Source of the DNA: Callaeas wilsoni
Lineage: Eukaryota > Chordata > Aves > Passeriformes > Callaeidae
Assembly: GCA_013398955.1 (NCBI GenBank)
Contig: VWPU01017401.1
Location: 496,001-560,000 of the forward strand
Direction of reading: 5' to 3'
DNA length: 64,000 nt
The notes under the pieces are model-generated. The model ran no database searches and was not told the origin of the DNA. It worked only from the letters and a program-made list of their open reading frames with translations. Made by a program: the position numbers and the translations under genes. Shown in pieces: positions 36,601-49,770 of this stretch. The first letter of the stretch is position 1; every line of letters begins with the position of its first letter.

Positions 36601-38999
36601 ATCACTGGTGTAACTGGGCTACAACAGGAACAGCATGCCCCGCAGGTTAAGGGAAGCTCTTCCTTCCAACAACTGTGAAACTAAACACAAGTGTGAACTT
36701 TTTCTCTCTAAGATTCTGTGCTTGGTAGGGAACCTTTCCTGGTGTCTGAGAGCTTCCTACTATGACTCACTTATCTTGTGAGCTCCAGATCACTGGATCT
36801 AAAGGGCAGCATTGCTTTGCAAGTGGGTTGCTTTTGTCGGCAGTAAGGATGGGGTTCAAGCAAATGGAAGCAGAGGAAAGCCTGGAGCTTGCAGTTCGCA
36901 TGTCCATGGTGGATGTTATTTCCATTAGGCCTTTGAGCCAATGGAGAGAAAGCTGTCTTACCTACTCACTTGAGCGATCTGCACTTGAAGTGGATGTTGG
37001 AACAAGCAGTGAAAGGAGGACAGCCCACAGCTGTCAGTTCAAGAGGAGCTGTGTGCATGCAGTTTCAATGGGAGGTCAAGCAGAGAAGACTCCATGCCCT
37101 CACTATGAGTAACAAGGGATGGGGAGGTGTTGTAAGTACAAGTTTCTGCTGCTGGCAGCTTGGGGAGTTATTTTTCCCTTATATATCCCATCCATCGGTA
37201 GAAAGAAAGATGGCCAGCACTATGATGTAGCATGTGAAAATAAGCACCTTCATGGATTTACTGCAACATGATGGGTCTGCAGTATGAGAGGCAGGCAAGC
37301 ATATTGGCTAAGTTAATTTTCTTATAGCCTCCCTACCTCACCGGTTAAGTTGCTGTCAAATAGGAGCCTCTCTCCTTCTGTTGCTCTAAAGAAACTATGA
37401 GAGATGCAGACTGTTTTGAGGTTCACACTGTGAACAGTAAAGCAGAATGAATGTACAAGTTGCACATGCTACTGCGTACATTAAAATCTTCTGATCGCCA
37501 CAAGACTGTCTGTTTATGAGGGCTGCCTTTCCCTGGAAGAGCAATGAAGCCAGGGTGCATTTTGGAAAGCTCTGCCTTCGACAGATGAACCCAATTTTTC
37601 AGGCATGGGACAGCATCTGAGAAAATCTCTCCTACCCTTCAGGAAAAGACCAGTCTCAATTATCCTACAATTCAGTGATCTATAAGCCAACAAGAAAGGA
37701 TTGTTTTAACACGTAATACCCCACCCTTCACCCCCACATGCACCTTACTTACACACCTCTACAGTGCCTGGATATACTGAGTTCAGGAGAAAATCCTTCA
37801 GCCTTTAAAGACAGACAGCCTGAGAAGGCCTTCCAGCTTAGGATGAGAGTGAGAAAGCAGATTTACATAATCTTGGGAACCTGGTACTGGCCAATTTCAA
37901 GAAGTTGCACAAAGTTTTAAATTTGCAATGGTTAAATAATGCTCCACTCTTTTGTGGGATCTTAGCGTACTGCAAAATTTGACATTTCTCTTCCAGGTAG
38001 AGTATACTGCCTGGCATTCTCTGCAAGGCAAAATGAGCGGGCCACAGACTCACAAGGTTTGGCTAAGATCATACCAGAGCCTTTCCATTTATTTTCAGGA
38101 AGTTCTTTTCTCAAGTGCCTCTCACGACAGTGTGAACAAAACCTGCCATAACAGGCCCCTGACCTACCGTGGGCTTTCGTTGCAGTCATTTTGTGCTACC
38201 AATACACAGAACAGATAGTAAAGAGCAATTCTGCCTGTTCAAGCTGAGGAGGGCCAGCACCGCCATTGCACAGATCTGCTATAGAGTCAGTAGTGGTATC
38301 CATATCCAGCTGCTCCAGAGCTGACTGTATTTAGGAAACAATACAGACCAGCTCACATTTTCCTGCACGTTACTGCAGTGCACCCGCAGGTATTTCCAAA
38401 ACCAAAAAGGACAACCAAGAAGGATGCTAGGCAAGAAGCCTCCAGAGGATCCCTCCAAACAGAATTTCTATGATTCTGCAAAGTTCATGTTCAAAACCAG
38501 GAATGATAAGCAGGAATAGCTAAGTCCCTAAGAGGCTTAGGGTAAAGGCCATATTTCTTCACCTAGCATTTCCTAGAAACTAATTCAGGTGGCTTTTCCC
38601 TCTGCATTCTGACTTTCCTGAGTCACATTTCTGTACATTTACCTTTTCCTAATGCTTATAGAACTGAGCCTTTACAGCAGTGTGCATTGGGGAAGATCTT
38701 GCCTGATGTACCTTCAGAGGCAGAATTCTTGTCCGTGGTGACTCATCAACAATACCAGGAACAATATAATTTCTTTTAGTACTGTCCCTTTAAAACACTG
38801 AGTCTACATTGCTGTGTACATTAAACACCAAGTGTTTGGTGCTGCAAAGGCCACAGAAGTTGAAAGGATGGTGACAGGGAACCTTCCACCCCAGCAACCT
38901 CACTCACCCAGAGTGGAAATGATGGTGCCGGCAGCACTTTGCCAGGTCAGCCACTTAACTGTCAGATACAGCTGAAAGGATGAAGAGCAACGAGGGTGA
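36601..38999. other. Unique non-coding sequence, no gene seen
   Basis: A 116-codon frame (36762-37112) and others at 36970-37230 and 37952-38218 overlap frames on other strands and have no recognised motif. No repeat family is assigned. Confidence 0.5.
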
Positions 39000-39400
39000 A
39001 GTAGAGTCAAGACACAAAGTTCAAGTCTCATTTTGTTCTTTACCAAAGTTTGGTGGGGAAGAATTGGCTAAGGGCCCATTTTCCGTTCAAAACCCAAATT
39101 GCTTTGATAATTAGCAAGTCTATTGGAACAAGTGCAGAGCCCAGGCATAAAAGACAAAGCAGATGATAGCATGTCAAGAAATCATATTTGATATAGATTA
39201 AAATTACTGAAATATAGGGAATTATGGAAAAATACAATCATTTTGCAATTAAGATTAGGACTAAAAAAGGATTTGCATTCATTGTAACAAGCAAGACCAG
39301 TAACAACTAACAACCACCTACAGAGATGGAGCTATTAACATGCAAATGATCATTATTCTGACCGAGGTATTTCTACTGAAAATGTGGCGTTTATGCAGAT
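39000..39400. promoter_or_regulatory. Candidate conserved non-coding element with octamer-like site
   Basis: An AT-rich, repeat-free block. It contains 'attaacatgcaaatgatc' near 39336, which joins an ATTA core to a POU octamer (ATGCAAAT), plus further ATTA words at 39195-39260. The arrangement suggests POU and homeodomain binding. Conservation is not testable here. Confidence 0.35.
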
Positions 39401-41050
39401 TTCAAAGAAGTTTTTTGAAGCAAGGTATGTATGGATAAAGAGCCAGGAGTGGGAACACTGTTTACTCAGGAAAACAGTTTTGCTTGACACAGAAGAAAAC
39501 CAAGAAACACAATTACTGAGCTGGCGCTGGAACAGACATGGTGTGGGATTCCAGCAAACCTCCCTGACAACACGATTACAATGGAGAGCGAGCTTTGGGG
39601 CCAGAATGCTAATGTAAGAAATGCAAACCTTTATTCAACAACTTAGAGGAGTAAAAAGCAGGGACAAAAGAGGATGCTACTGACTTGAAGGCAGGAAATA
39701 GGAAGAGATAGGAAATTTTTGTGGAAATTGTAGAAATATCTGAGCTCTTCAGATGTAACAAAATAGGTTATACCTATAACCACGAGTACAACTCACAAGG
39801 AGAAAACATTACCTGAAAGCACCATAAATACAACTTCCTCTGTTATCAACATCCTTTGTGATTACTACCCTAATTTCACTGGAGCTTTGACTCCTTCATA
39901 CTATACAGGTCTTAACAAATTAGTTGAGGTCCATTTTTACAGGCAGGGGACAGGGACCATTGAGCTCTAGTGGGAGGCAAAAATGAGTAAAGAGCTCATT
40001 CAGAATACTCAATGAATGGCAGGCAGCACAAGACTCTTCATCTTGCCAGTGTGTTGTCAAGACCTTGGCAGAGGTCAGTGAAGAAGCAGAGGAGACAAGT
40101 ATAGCAGGCACCAAAACTGAAGAGGAAGAGACAGACATTCCATTACTGTGGGAAAATCCTACCTTTAAATAAGATATAGGAGAACGTTCTTCTGCAAAGT
40201 ATGGCAGTGTGTTTGAGAAAAAGACACTGAATTTCACTGCAGCTCCCTTTTACAGTCATAGAAATTTAGATCTGTGAGATTTCAAGCATCAGGGAAAGTG
40301 GTTGCTTTCTAGGAGTCAGGTTTACCGAATTTCTGAAGGTCCTGGAAGTCTCTTTTGTGACTCTGGTAGCGCCACTGTATTTTAAAATGGCATTGTATGG
40401 CCTCATCAGAGAGCCTTTAAAAGATATTGGGATGTGTGGGTTTGATATGTGTGGTAGAAATGGGGTTAGGGTGACAGCCAGAAAGTGCAGGAGCTGGGGA
40501 AGTTACGTCAATCTCCCACTTAGCAGGCTGCACTGCTCTCGCAGTCCTACGTAATCCAAAAGAAGGGCATTTTAGGAGGACCTGAATTTGCAAATATCAG
40601 GTAATAACTCTGTATCTTGAAGCGTACAATGTAATTCTTTCAGCTCTGCACAGGGTGTTTTTCAAAAATTGGAAAGGCAAAACACATCTCTGCAAACAAA
40701 AGTCACCCACCTGCTGAAACAAAAATAAAATAAACAGGCTCAGTTGGTGGGTCTAAAGTCTACTGTGCCAAAGCCAGTGAATGCACATTTAAAACTATTC
40801 ATTTTTCACAGGAAACTATGGTTGTTTTCTTTGTCTGTTCTAATGTCAACACCACCAGATAAATGCTGAATACCCTGAATACTGTGTTCCCACAGGGAAT
40901 GTGTAAGAGATAAGAATGACTGGCACGTTAGGGTTTTTGCCCCACAATGAACGTATGAGCAGCTGCCGGAAGAAGCCTTTTTGGCCTAATAAATAGCAAG
41001 GCAGGATCCAAGTATTTTTGGGTCTTGAAAAATCTCCTAGATTCCTGGAT
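39401..41050. other. Unique non-coding sequence, no gene seen
   Basis: Frames up to 105 codons (39920-40237, minus) are unrecognised. No repeat family or RNA gene is identified. Confidence 0.5.
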
Positions 41051-41054
41051 TACA

Positions 41055-41330
41055 GAAACACAGAATGGGTTATCTTGGAAGTGACCACAGTGGGTCATAT
41101 AGTCCTTAGTACATCTACTTCTTGCTTTTCTACAATTGCCAGAAGTATCATACAATCCCTACCAATGGCCAAGCCACAGGAGATCAGTGAATGGTTCATC
41201 TGGCCACCATCCATGCTGGTATTAGCTCGGATAAAGGAAAGACATGGATCTTCTACCTCCTATTACTTTGTGTATTGGAGAACTGACTGTAAGAGAAACA
41301 CATCATGTACAGTTTAGAATAACCTGCCCA
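41055..41330 (-). mobile_element. Possible CR1 3'-end remnant
   Basis: The words 'aacacagaatgggttatctt', 'ggaagtgaccacagtgg' and 'gtcatatagtcc' resemble the reverse-complemented CR1 3' terminus ('tcacagaatgg...ttggaagggacc...catctagtcc'). After about 41110 the match becomes poor, so the inner boundary is a guess. Confidence 0.4.
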
Positions 41331-41461
41331 TATGGGATGATTCCACAAACCCAGAAGCAAGTTAAGGATAAAAACACAGTGCTTGGGCAACACAGCAATT
41401 ATTTAATATTTCTTTTTAACTTCAACACTTCAACATCATATTTTCTAAGTTAGGAAATTCT

Positions 41462-41590
41462 GTCATCTTCATTTTATAGATACAGAAAAGGATAGTGAAC
41501 TGCAATTTGTAAAGCTGTACTGGCCCCTTGATTGCCCCAGTGTAAGTGAGAGACCTGGCTGGAGTGCCCACAGCTTCTTTCTCCTTCAGG
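41462..41590 (-). repeat. MIR-like SINE remnant
   Basis: The plus strand reads 'tcatcttcattttatagata' followed by 'cagaaaaggatagtgaactg', 'gtaagtgagagacctgg' and 'ctggagtgccc'. This parallels the reverse complement of MIR: 'tcattttacagatgaggaaactgag', the 'gtaagtggcagagc' block and the 'ctggagtcccagt' block. It is diverged and short. Confidence 0.45.
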
Positions 41591-42888
41591 CCATGTAACT
41601 AAGGCTCCTTCCCATCAAAACAAAGGACTGTGAAAGGAGAGAGGAGGTAGTCATGTTCCCCTTGTTGCCCCAGTAGGAGCTTGACTGTTCTCCCAGGCTG
41701 TCAGTTGAGACATGGATACAGCAACTAAGGCCGTGCTGTCCTAGTAAATTTGAATGTGCACAGATGCAGTAATGTTAATAAACTGCATGCAAGTTTGCTG
41801 GCATAAGACTTGGCCTGTTAAAATTTGTACTTCAATTCCAAGCTATGGATGATCCAGAGGTCATTCGTAAGTAGAAAGCTGCATGAAGCTACACTATTTT
41901 GGGAATTATGAGTGGTTTACTACCACAGATATGATTCCATGCCAGGTGGCTTTACTGCCTGAAAATGCTGCAAGGTACGTTTGATTTACTAGTACAGACA
42001 TAACTTGCTGGAGATCACCCAGATAGTCTCTGGCACAGCTGTGACTACAGCCCAAGTTGCCTGAGTCCTGGTCTGGCTCATAATCACTCAGCCACATTTC
42101 CAGTACCAGTGCTCCTCTTGTTCAGCACAAGCTTTTCAATTTGCACAGCAGCAGGTTACTTGGACCAACAGTTGTCAGTTTGAGTGAGTCTGTGCTCCTA
42201 CAACTTGCTTAGTAGCACACACAAACTTCTCAGCCCACGGATTCCAAAAGCTGTGAAAATCTAGACAGTATTCTGCAACATACACTTGGCCTTCACAATA
42301 TAAATACACTTCATGTTTTCTCATCACATGTTTCCTCAATACTACAGCCAAAAGCATGGTCAATTCCTGTAAGCTTAAATCATATATCCTTGAGTCAGAA
42401 GACAGTGACTCAAGCTCTTACAAGGTCCTTATAAAAGTAGGCATTTGGTCTTAAAATCAGAACAGAGACCTGCCAACTGATTCTTGGTATGGCTCCTTAT
42501 GGAAACATATTGCATGCTCTTCTTGGCTAGCACATGATTGTACATTCACCCAGAAATATCACGCCACATGGGTATAATATGAAAATCTAAGAGGACAAGC
42601 AGCAAAAGACTCTTCCTCCTTCTGCCTGGAGAAATTGCAGCTTTGTGGCAGCAGAAAACCAATCAGCCAATATCCCTCTCTAGTTCTCTCTGTTACAGGA
42701 CAGTTCAAATGAACAGAGCATGATTACTAGTACAAGACAAGGATGGTTTGGGACATACAATCTTTTAAAGGTGGTTCCTGCCTTTCAGTTGGCTCTTATA
42801 ACCAGACAAGGCCTTGCTTGAATCCTAGACCTCAGATCTCTCAAATTCTGAGAATCTGACCAAATGTTTTTATTTGGTCTAACTGGAC
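41591..42888. other. Unique non-coding sequence, no gene seen
   Basis: No gene, RNA or repeat is recognised. Frames are 63 codons or shorter. Confidence 0.55.
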
Positions 42889-43240
42889 ATAGAATTCCAG
42901 AATTATTTAGATTGAAAAAGACATTTTAAGACCATTGAGTCCAACTGTTAATCCAGCACTGCCAAGCCCACCACTGAACCATGTCCCTGAATGTCACATC
43001 TACACATCTTTAAAACACCTCCAGGGATGCAGACTCACTTTCCTGGGCAGCCTGTTCCGGGGCTTGACCACCACTTCTATGATGGAATTTTTCCCAACAA
43101 CCAATCTAAAACTCACTTGGTGCAATTTTGGGTCATTTCCTCTTGAACTACCAGTTGTTACTAAAGAGAAGAGACTGACATTGGTCTCTTCAATTGATTA
43201 TTTCAATCAACTCTGTCTTGTGAGCCAGGTTCTTCTTCAC
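42889..43240 (-). mobile_element. CR1 LINE 3' fragment
   Basis: On the plus strand, 'gaccattgagtccaactgtt', 'aatccagcactgccaagccc', 'accactgaaccatgtccctg', 'tgggcagcctgttccggggc' and 'gggtcatttcctcttgaact' run in the exact order of the reverse-complemented avian CR1 3' region. The start at 'catagaattccagaat' fits the CR1 3' terminal repeat. The plus-strand frame 42935-43393 is a by-product of this repeat and not a gene. The element is 5'-truncated near 43240. Confidence 0.9.
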
Positions 43241-46200
43241 TGTAGCAGACACTTAGAATCCTTCTCTAATGCATCTTTCCACCCTACAGAACAGCCTCTA
43301 TATGTTCAAGTCTGCATGCTCACCTTTTATCAGGTAAATAAACTGAAGTTCACATTGTGCGATCTAGGATACTTGACAGCTTGTAACTGCTAACAAATAC
43401 TTCTCTAGAACTGCAAAAGTCTGCATGGTCCTAGTGACTACAGCTACATGTCAGACAAGCTATAACCAAATATGAGTAAATAAAATAAACCACCTTTTAA
43501 AATACGGCAGAATCAAAGGCAACCTTTATGTAACCCATAGAGAAGCAGGTGGGGTAATCAAGAATAGGGGACTATTTAGGTGGAAGAATCAAATTACAGA
43601 GTGAAAAGAAGAACAAAGAAAACAAACAAAACAAACAAAGAAAAAAGGGCTATAAAAGCAACTTTCCTTCATATTATCTGCACACACATGCAATACATAC
43701 TGCTGCAGAAATACATATTTACTTTTGTAGAGTTTCCGAGTTATTGAAAATTTTCCTACTCTCAAAACTGAATTTAAGTAAACTGAGCTCTATTCAGCAG
43801 AGTCAAGCAGTTCTGAAGACCTCCTAGCTGACAGTACATCCTCACATCAAAGCTTAACATAACCCTTAGGAAGAACCCTGGGACACATCTGTAATGATAT
43901 TTGAACAGTGGTGACATAAGAGAGTGACACAAACTCTAATGCTCTTTGCCCTGGTCCTCTTAAAATCTCACTTCGCCCAATTCCACATCTGTAAGGATCT
44001 GAACAGTTTGAAAATCACTGTTTGTCCAGTCACTTTCAAATAATTTGGTGTGAAGAATATTTTGAGCAGTGGCCACGGAGATGTCTGGTCTTGCTGAAAT
44101 TGTTTGTTATAGATCAAACACAGACCAAGGCTTCTTAAAAGTTTATGAAGGTTTGGATGCAGAAACTCAATTGTGCATCTACTGACCAGTGGATAGAAAT
44201 AATGTACTCAAATGCAGGAAGCCTTATGTATGCACAGCCAGAAGTTACATTTTCTTTGCAACGTTGCTAATTTTAATATAATCTATAATGTGGATGAGAG
44301 ACAAATGCCTGGAAAGCAATGTTGCAATGATCTCTTTGATGAGCAGAGAATTCACTTTCCAAACAAAGTGAGCTAAAGAACAGAGAAGGGATCAGCTGTT
44401 TGCAGGACTGATCATGTCTTCTCTTAAAGCATACCAAACCCGTAAGGTCGTGGTAGTCTCAAGAGGATTTCTTAGACTGCAGCAAATTCAAGTTCAGCTG
44501 AAATGTTCAAAAACCCCTAGCTTGGGAATGGGTAATGGAAGCTAAGATCTGGCTCCTTAAAGATAAAGGGTGTTTCATATTGCTTTCCTAATTGTTCTGG
44601 GGGAAGAAAGCTGTTTGCAGCATGCTCTGTTCAACCTTGGGACTAATGGGAGGCATGAAGGAGCCTTGTTAACAAACAAGAGGCTTTGGCGTTTTGTAAA
44701 TGGAGAAATTCTGCCTACAAAGCCGAGTTTTATACAGAGTTGATTATTTTCATCTTACACAAGTGTGGGATGAACAGTGAGACCACTAAAAATACTGAAA
44801 GTACACAAGCACTCTTTCTCACTTTACATTATGAATTTATTTTTTTTTACAGACAAACCCCCAGAAAAATTACCCAGCAAAAGTTTTCCATCACAGAGGG
44901 GGATGCGGGACAAGAAAGGGCAAAGGAGGTTTTTAAGGTGACAGAAAATCAGCTGCAAAGCATGATTTCCCATCTGCCCCTACATTAGAACTTTTCTGCA
45001 GGTTTTCATAGGGCAAGAAGGAGACTGTTCAAAGAGAGATTTAGAACTCCCTCTTCCCCAGGAAACTGTGCAGAAACCTAAAAGTGTTTTTGACAGAGGA
45101 AGACTACTCAAAACATCCTGAAGGCTTTCTGCCCAGGTTTAGCTTTCCTAGCATTTCAGCTGCTTTTGGGGCTGAAACTCTATTGCAAACTTTGTACACC
45201 AATCCTTCCCACTAGCAAAAAAGCAATGTATCTCACAAATTCCATATGGCAATACAATTTTACCAAGAAATGGAATTTTTTTCCCCTGTTATGACCTAAT
45301 TTCCGAAATCCTTGAGGCAATTTTCAGCCTGATAGTGGCAGATGCTGCACATTAGACAACGGTGTTTTGAAGTCAGGATATTTACCTGGATCATAGTATT
45401 TATGCTGTTCTCTAGTTGCCTGTGCAATATCCATCATCATGTTATTCAAGCACTCTTGGTATCACTGTGTTGGTATAAACAGGACTGATCACACTCATTA
45501 CAGATTATAAACCACCATCACACCTTTTTGCAGAATGTGACAAACATAAAGTGAGCAATAGTTCCTTCTCTAAGTCTCAAAATATAGTAGTTTAGCAGCA
45601 CCAGGTTAGAATATAGCAAATAATCTTGCCAGAAAATGGCAGACCTCTAGTAATCATGAACTGGGGTACTTCCATTGAGTACAGCTCTTCTAAGGATCTT
45701 CTACAGATAGCGACAGAAGGAGAAAGCCTCATTAACTGTGATGTTATCTACAGCCCTTAGTCTTCCTCAATAAGGCTGAGCTGGTGGATTGAGGTTTGGA
45801 AACAGCATCAACTCACAACTGAGTCGTGGCTAGAGGTGTAACTAACCTACGCCCAGATGTGACAAGGATATGCCACACCTATGCTGAGTGCCATGCTGGG
45901 TCCCTTTCCTCTCAGTGGTTTACAAGGCAGGAAGGTGATTGTAGCCTTAGCCAAAATCATGTGAGAGGGGCAGCCTTTGCCTCAAACTACACAGAACACG
46001 TACAATCCCTGGTTGTCTGGAGAGCTTTCTCAGGCTCTCGGGTGCTGAGGTGCCTTTTAAGCTGACGACACACCTACTGAGCAGCAGATCAGAGCCAACA
46101 GCATGGGCAACACCTGCAGTGAGAGGGCAAGCAGGAAAGAAAAGTAGCTCTGTTCCAAAACAGAAGACACGAGTCCTACTATACCAACTTTGTGTCCCCA

Positions 46201-47524
46201 CTTTGATACACCACCAGCCACCATATGTGAAAAGCTAAATGCTGAGAGGGAGGATGGTGAGAAGGCTCATCAGGCTTTCATCTCTCCCCCTCCCTGCTGC
46301 TGTTTATGCCTCCCAACCCCAGGGACCAAAGCGCCTATTAGACTCATCATCCTCCCTCTGCGGATGTTCCCCCTGAGAGGTTCATTAGGCCTTGCTGCCT
46401 GACAGCAGGCAGCCAGAGAACCAGGTGGCCACCTTCTTTTGCAATGCCAGTGTTATTTCTGAGGGTTTAGACTTCTGGGAAGAAGCTCTTAAATTGCCTG
46501 TTTCCCAGACACAGGGAGGGCTCCATAAAACCCTCCCTGCACAGATGGATTGAAGAAAGGCATTACACTTGGTACATTCTCTGCAGGAGTTCATTACCAG
46601 AGGGAAAAGAGAAGTGTGAATCCCTCCGTGTCTCTGTCAACAAGCTCAGAAAAGCAGTTTCTGCCCCTCCCATCCCAGGATCACAAGCACTTCACTTGCT
46701 TGACTCTAATACACTCCAAAGCCATCACGTAACAGTGTGACAGTGCTGGAGATGGGGAGATGAGGCTGGTGTCCATTCGACCTTGAAAGAGGCAGACAAA
46801 AAATGGAAGCTGGAAGGACTAGCTTAAACTTCATTGCTGCTACTCTTCCTGCTTCCAACTCACTTTGTATCTCTCAACACAATATTATCTTTCTTTTCAA
46901 ACTTCAAATCTATTTTATAACAGTAGTTAGACTTTATTGAGCTGCTTGGATTTTTGGACATAGAATAGAAAGGAAAGAAAAGTTCTGTCAGAAAAGATAT
47001 CAGTATTTTAGGAAGAAATCTGAAAGGAAGGACTTCAACAGACACTTCAAGATGCAACTTAAAATAGTGAACCTACCCCTACTCAGTCCTACTTTTTCCT
47101 GCTTACACACAAACTTTAAGATTTCTTGCTGCAGGCACTTCCATATGTGTCTGTTTCCACATGTTATAGGAGACGTATCTTTGTTAGGTATGGAAAAATT
47201 ACCTTTCCACCCTGTATTGAAGAATGCTTCAAGAGCTCAGAGATTGGTCTCTATACCTTCTTCTTTGTTACCAGTATGTTTAATTTGGCTTGTGTTAGGT
47301 GTGTGCTCTTTCTTTCTAGACCATGAAGAGAGATTGGGAATGGGTAAGGTAGCTGACATTCAAGGGGGGCTTCTCTGTGATGAATTTAAACCTCTCAATG
47401 AAAAAAAAAATATGATTATATAGTAGCATTTTTCCAACGTGCCATTTTCAATAGAAACTTTATTTATAGAGCAGCCATTTAAGAGAAGTGTGGGAGTCAC
47501 AGAAGCATTTCAATTGCATGTCAG
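43241..47524. other. Unique non-coding sequence, no gene seen
   Basis: Frames up to 123 codons (47052-47423) have no recognised protein similarity. The 46260-46410 part holds CpG-containing words and ATTAG cores and might be regulatory. No other repeat family is recognised apart from the (CAAA)n run listed separately. Confidence 0.5.
43611..43646. repeat. (CAAA)n simple repeat
   Basis: An imperfect array of CAAA and GAAA tetramers. No retroposon body is recognised beside it. Confidence 0.75.
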
Positions 47525-47720
47525 GAAGAACACTGGCCCTGTAGTTGAGATAAGTGACAAGAAGAGAAGAGCTGGATGTTAGGCTGAGAAACAAGATGAC
47601 CTCGGGCAAGTCATTATACTTCCCTCTGCCTCACTTTCCCATTCTGTTATGCTGAGATTTTAAACAATTACCCGGCCTGACAAGTGCAATCAGTATGTAA
47701 AGAGCTCTGAAGTGGACATG
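47525..47720 (+). repeat. MIR-like SINE, the best preserved of the group
   Basis: The conserved MIR core is easily read: 'gatgacctcgggcaagtcat' (consensus 'gtgaccttgggcaagtca'), then 'ctctgcctcactttccca' ('ctgtgcctcagtttcc'), then 'tctgttatgctgag' in the place of 'tctgtaaaatgggga', and 'gtaaagagctctgaag' in the place of 'gtaaagcgcttagaa'. The 5' part shows an indistinct tRNA-like head. The order and spacing fit throughout, which makes this the surest MIR-type call in the window. Confidence 0.75.
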
Positions 47721-48530
47721 CACTCAGCTGATCCTCACACAACTCGGAGCACTGCTGGGAGCAGGCAAGAGGGAGGTAGCAAGATTCAGCAGCAGCCTGT
47801 CTTCCACAGCAGACCCTGGATATACTTGGGAATTATATAGACTATGCACTTAGATACACAGCTTGCTTATGCTCCCATTGGATCAGGACTAACATGACAA
47901 CATGGAACAGCTAACTACAGACAGGAGTAAGAGCCAGAAAGATCCCAACGCCAAAATCAGGACATCAGAAATAGAGAATCATGGGAACCACCATTTAAAT
48001 TAGAAAAATTGCAGTTCAGAGGCATATATCCTGGTAAAAAAACAGACTGAGAATCCAATGCCCTTTTGGATGGGTTGGGTGCAAGGCCACACCATATTGG
48101 GTAGCCATGATGCACTGGCTGATATTAATACGGGAGATTAAAAGTGCCCTTCAGCTTCTGCTATATGTTCATCTGGGCAACATGAACAGAGGAAGAGTAC
48201 AAATACCAACAGTGCAGCACTCATGCACATGCATAGCTCTGCAGCGCATACAGCAAATATGACACATTGGTCAGGGATTCTAGGGAGTTTTGGAGACAGA
48301 GTGCAGGCAGGAGATCAAGAGCTTGTAGAAAGAAGCACTGTACCTGGGCACAGAGAAGATGTGCGTACTTCAGAGAATCCTTCCTGCCCCCACTGGAAAA
48401 TGTGCTATTGACATTACTTATTCTCTTTGGAGTAGCCACCAGCTTCCTTTGAAGGACAATGGGACCACAATGAAATGTGGGCTGATTGGTGGCAGCTATT
48501 TGTCCCCTGGGGGTGCAAAAGGTCCTAATA
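47721..48530. other. Unique non-coding sequence before CR1
   Basis: No gene is recognised. Frames at 48221-48544 overlap in several phases on both strands and look fortuitous. Confidence 0.55.
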
Positions 48531-48531
48531 T

Positions 48532-49355
48532 TGTAGAATTATAGAATATACTGAGTTGGAAGGGACCTATCAGGATGATTGAATCCAACTCCTGGCTTTG
48601 GACAGGACACCCCAAGAGTCACACCATGTGCCTGAGAGTGTTGTCCAAGTGATTCTTGAACTCTGTCAGGCTTGGTCCTGTGACCACTTCCCTGGGGAGC
48701 CTGTTACAGTGCCTATTCACTCTCTGGGTGAAGAACCTTTTCCTGATATCCAAACTAAACCTCCCCTGACTCAGCTTCAGGCCATTTCCTTGAGTACTGT
48801 CACTGGTCATGAGAGTGAAGAGATCATACCCGTCTCTCCTCTTCCCCTCCCTATAGAGGAAATTGTAACTGCATTGAGGTCTCCTCAGTCTCCTCCAGGC
48901 TGAACAGACCAAGTGACCTCAGACACTCCTCATACAGCTTCCCCTCAAGGCCCTTCACCATCCTTGTGGCCTCCTTTGGACACTCTCTAATAGCTCCATG
49001 TCTTTCTTATATTTTGCTCCCAAAACTGCACACCGTGTTCAAGGTGAGGCCGCCTCAGTGCAGAGCAGAGCAGGACAATCCCCTCCCTTGCCCAGCTGTG
49101 ATGCTGTGCCTGATGTCCCCAAGGACATGCTTGGCCCTCCTGGCTGCCAGGGCTCTGCTCATTCAGATTCAACTTTCCATCAGCCAGGACCCCAAGGTCC
49201 CTTTCCACAGTGCTTCTCTCCAGCCTCTCATTCTCCAGTCTGTACACAGAACCAGAGCTGCCTCATTTCAGGTGCAGAATCTGGTACTTGCCCTTGTTGA
49301 ACTTCATATGGTTGGTGATTGCCCATCTCTGATTTGTCTAGGCCTTGTCCAGGTG
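48532..49355 (-). mobile_element. CR1 LINE, 5'-truncated, best-preserved copy
   Basis: The element begins on the plus strand with 'tagaattatagaatatactg' and 'agttggaagggacctatca', the reverse complement of the CR1 3' terminus, and runs for about 820 bases. Minus-strand frames 48987-49247 and 48619-48912 keep peptides of the C-terminal reverse-transcriptase region: ERDLGVLADGKLN, LLCSALRRPHLEHGVQFW and LDIRKRFFTQRVNRHCN. The two pieces lie in different frames, so at least one frameshift separates them; the ORF is dead. The 5' end fades near 'gttgaacttcatatggttgg', which is normal truncation for CR1. Good readability suggests a fairly young avian insertion. Confidence 0.95.
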
Positions 49356-49770
49356 AGGAGTGAGGATCAGGAAGCAAGACATCAGGGATACAAGCACATA
49401 ATGGCATGATTTGGCAGTAGCCTGTCTAGATGACATACCACGGACTTGGGAATGGGTATGCTATAGACAACTTGGGAGCAGGAATTTTAGAGGCATGAGC
49501 TGTAGGGCAGAACTCCAGGGAAAGGTTCTTTATAGCTATACTGGATAGATTACTTGGAGAGAAACATGCTCTGAATTCAAAGGAAACTCAGATAATATCG
49601 GTAACTCAAGGCCTATGCATGCAGAATTCAGTATAAAGTAAGTTTGTTTCATTATTTTCCTGCAGAAATAAATTTGCAGGCACTTCTGGTTGCTGAAAGA
49701 GACTTAAAAACACATGGATAAGATGAGGTACAACAGAACTGTGTCTATGATTGGAAAGACTGTGCAATCA
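49356..49770. other. Short non-coding gap between two CR1 copies
   Basis: No gene is seen. The sequence after 49.65 kb may already belong to the older CR1 downstream, but the match is unclear. Confidence 0.4.

Noticed and set aside
42935..43393. 152-codon plus-strand frame
   Set aside because: It begins inside the reverse complement of a CR1 3' end and is explained by that repeat.
48966..49409. 147-codon plus-strand frame
   Set aside because: It is antisense to the CR1 reverse-transcriptase remnant on the minus strand.
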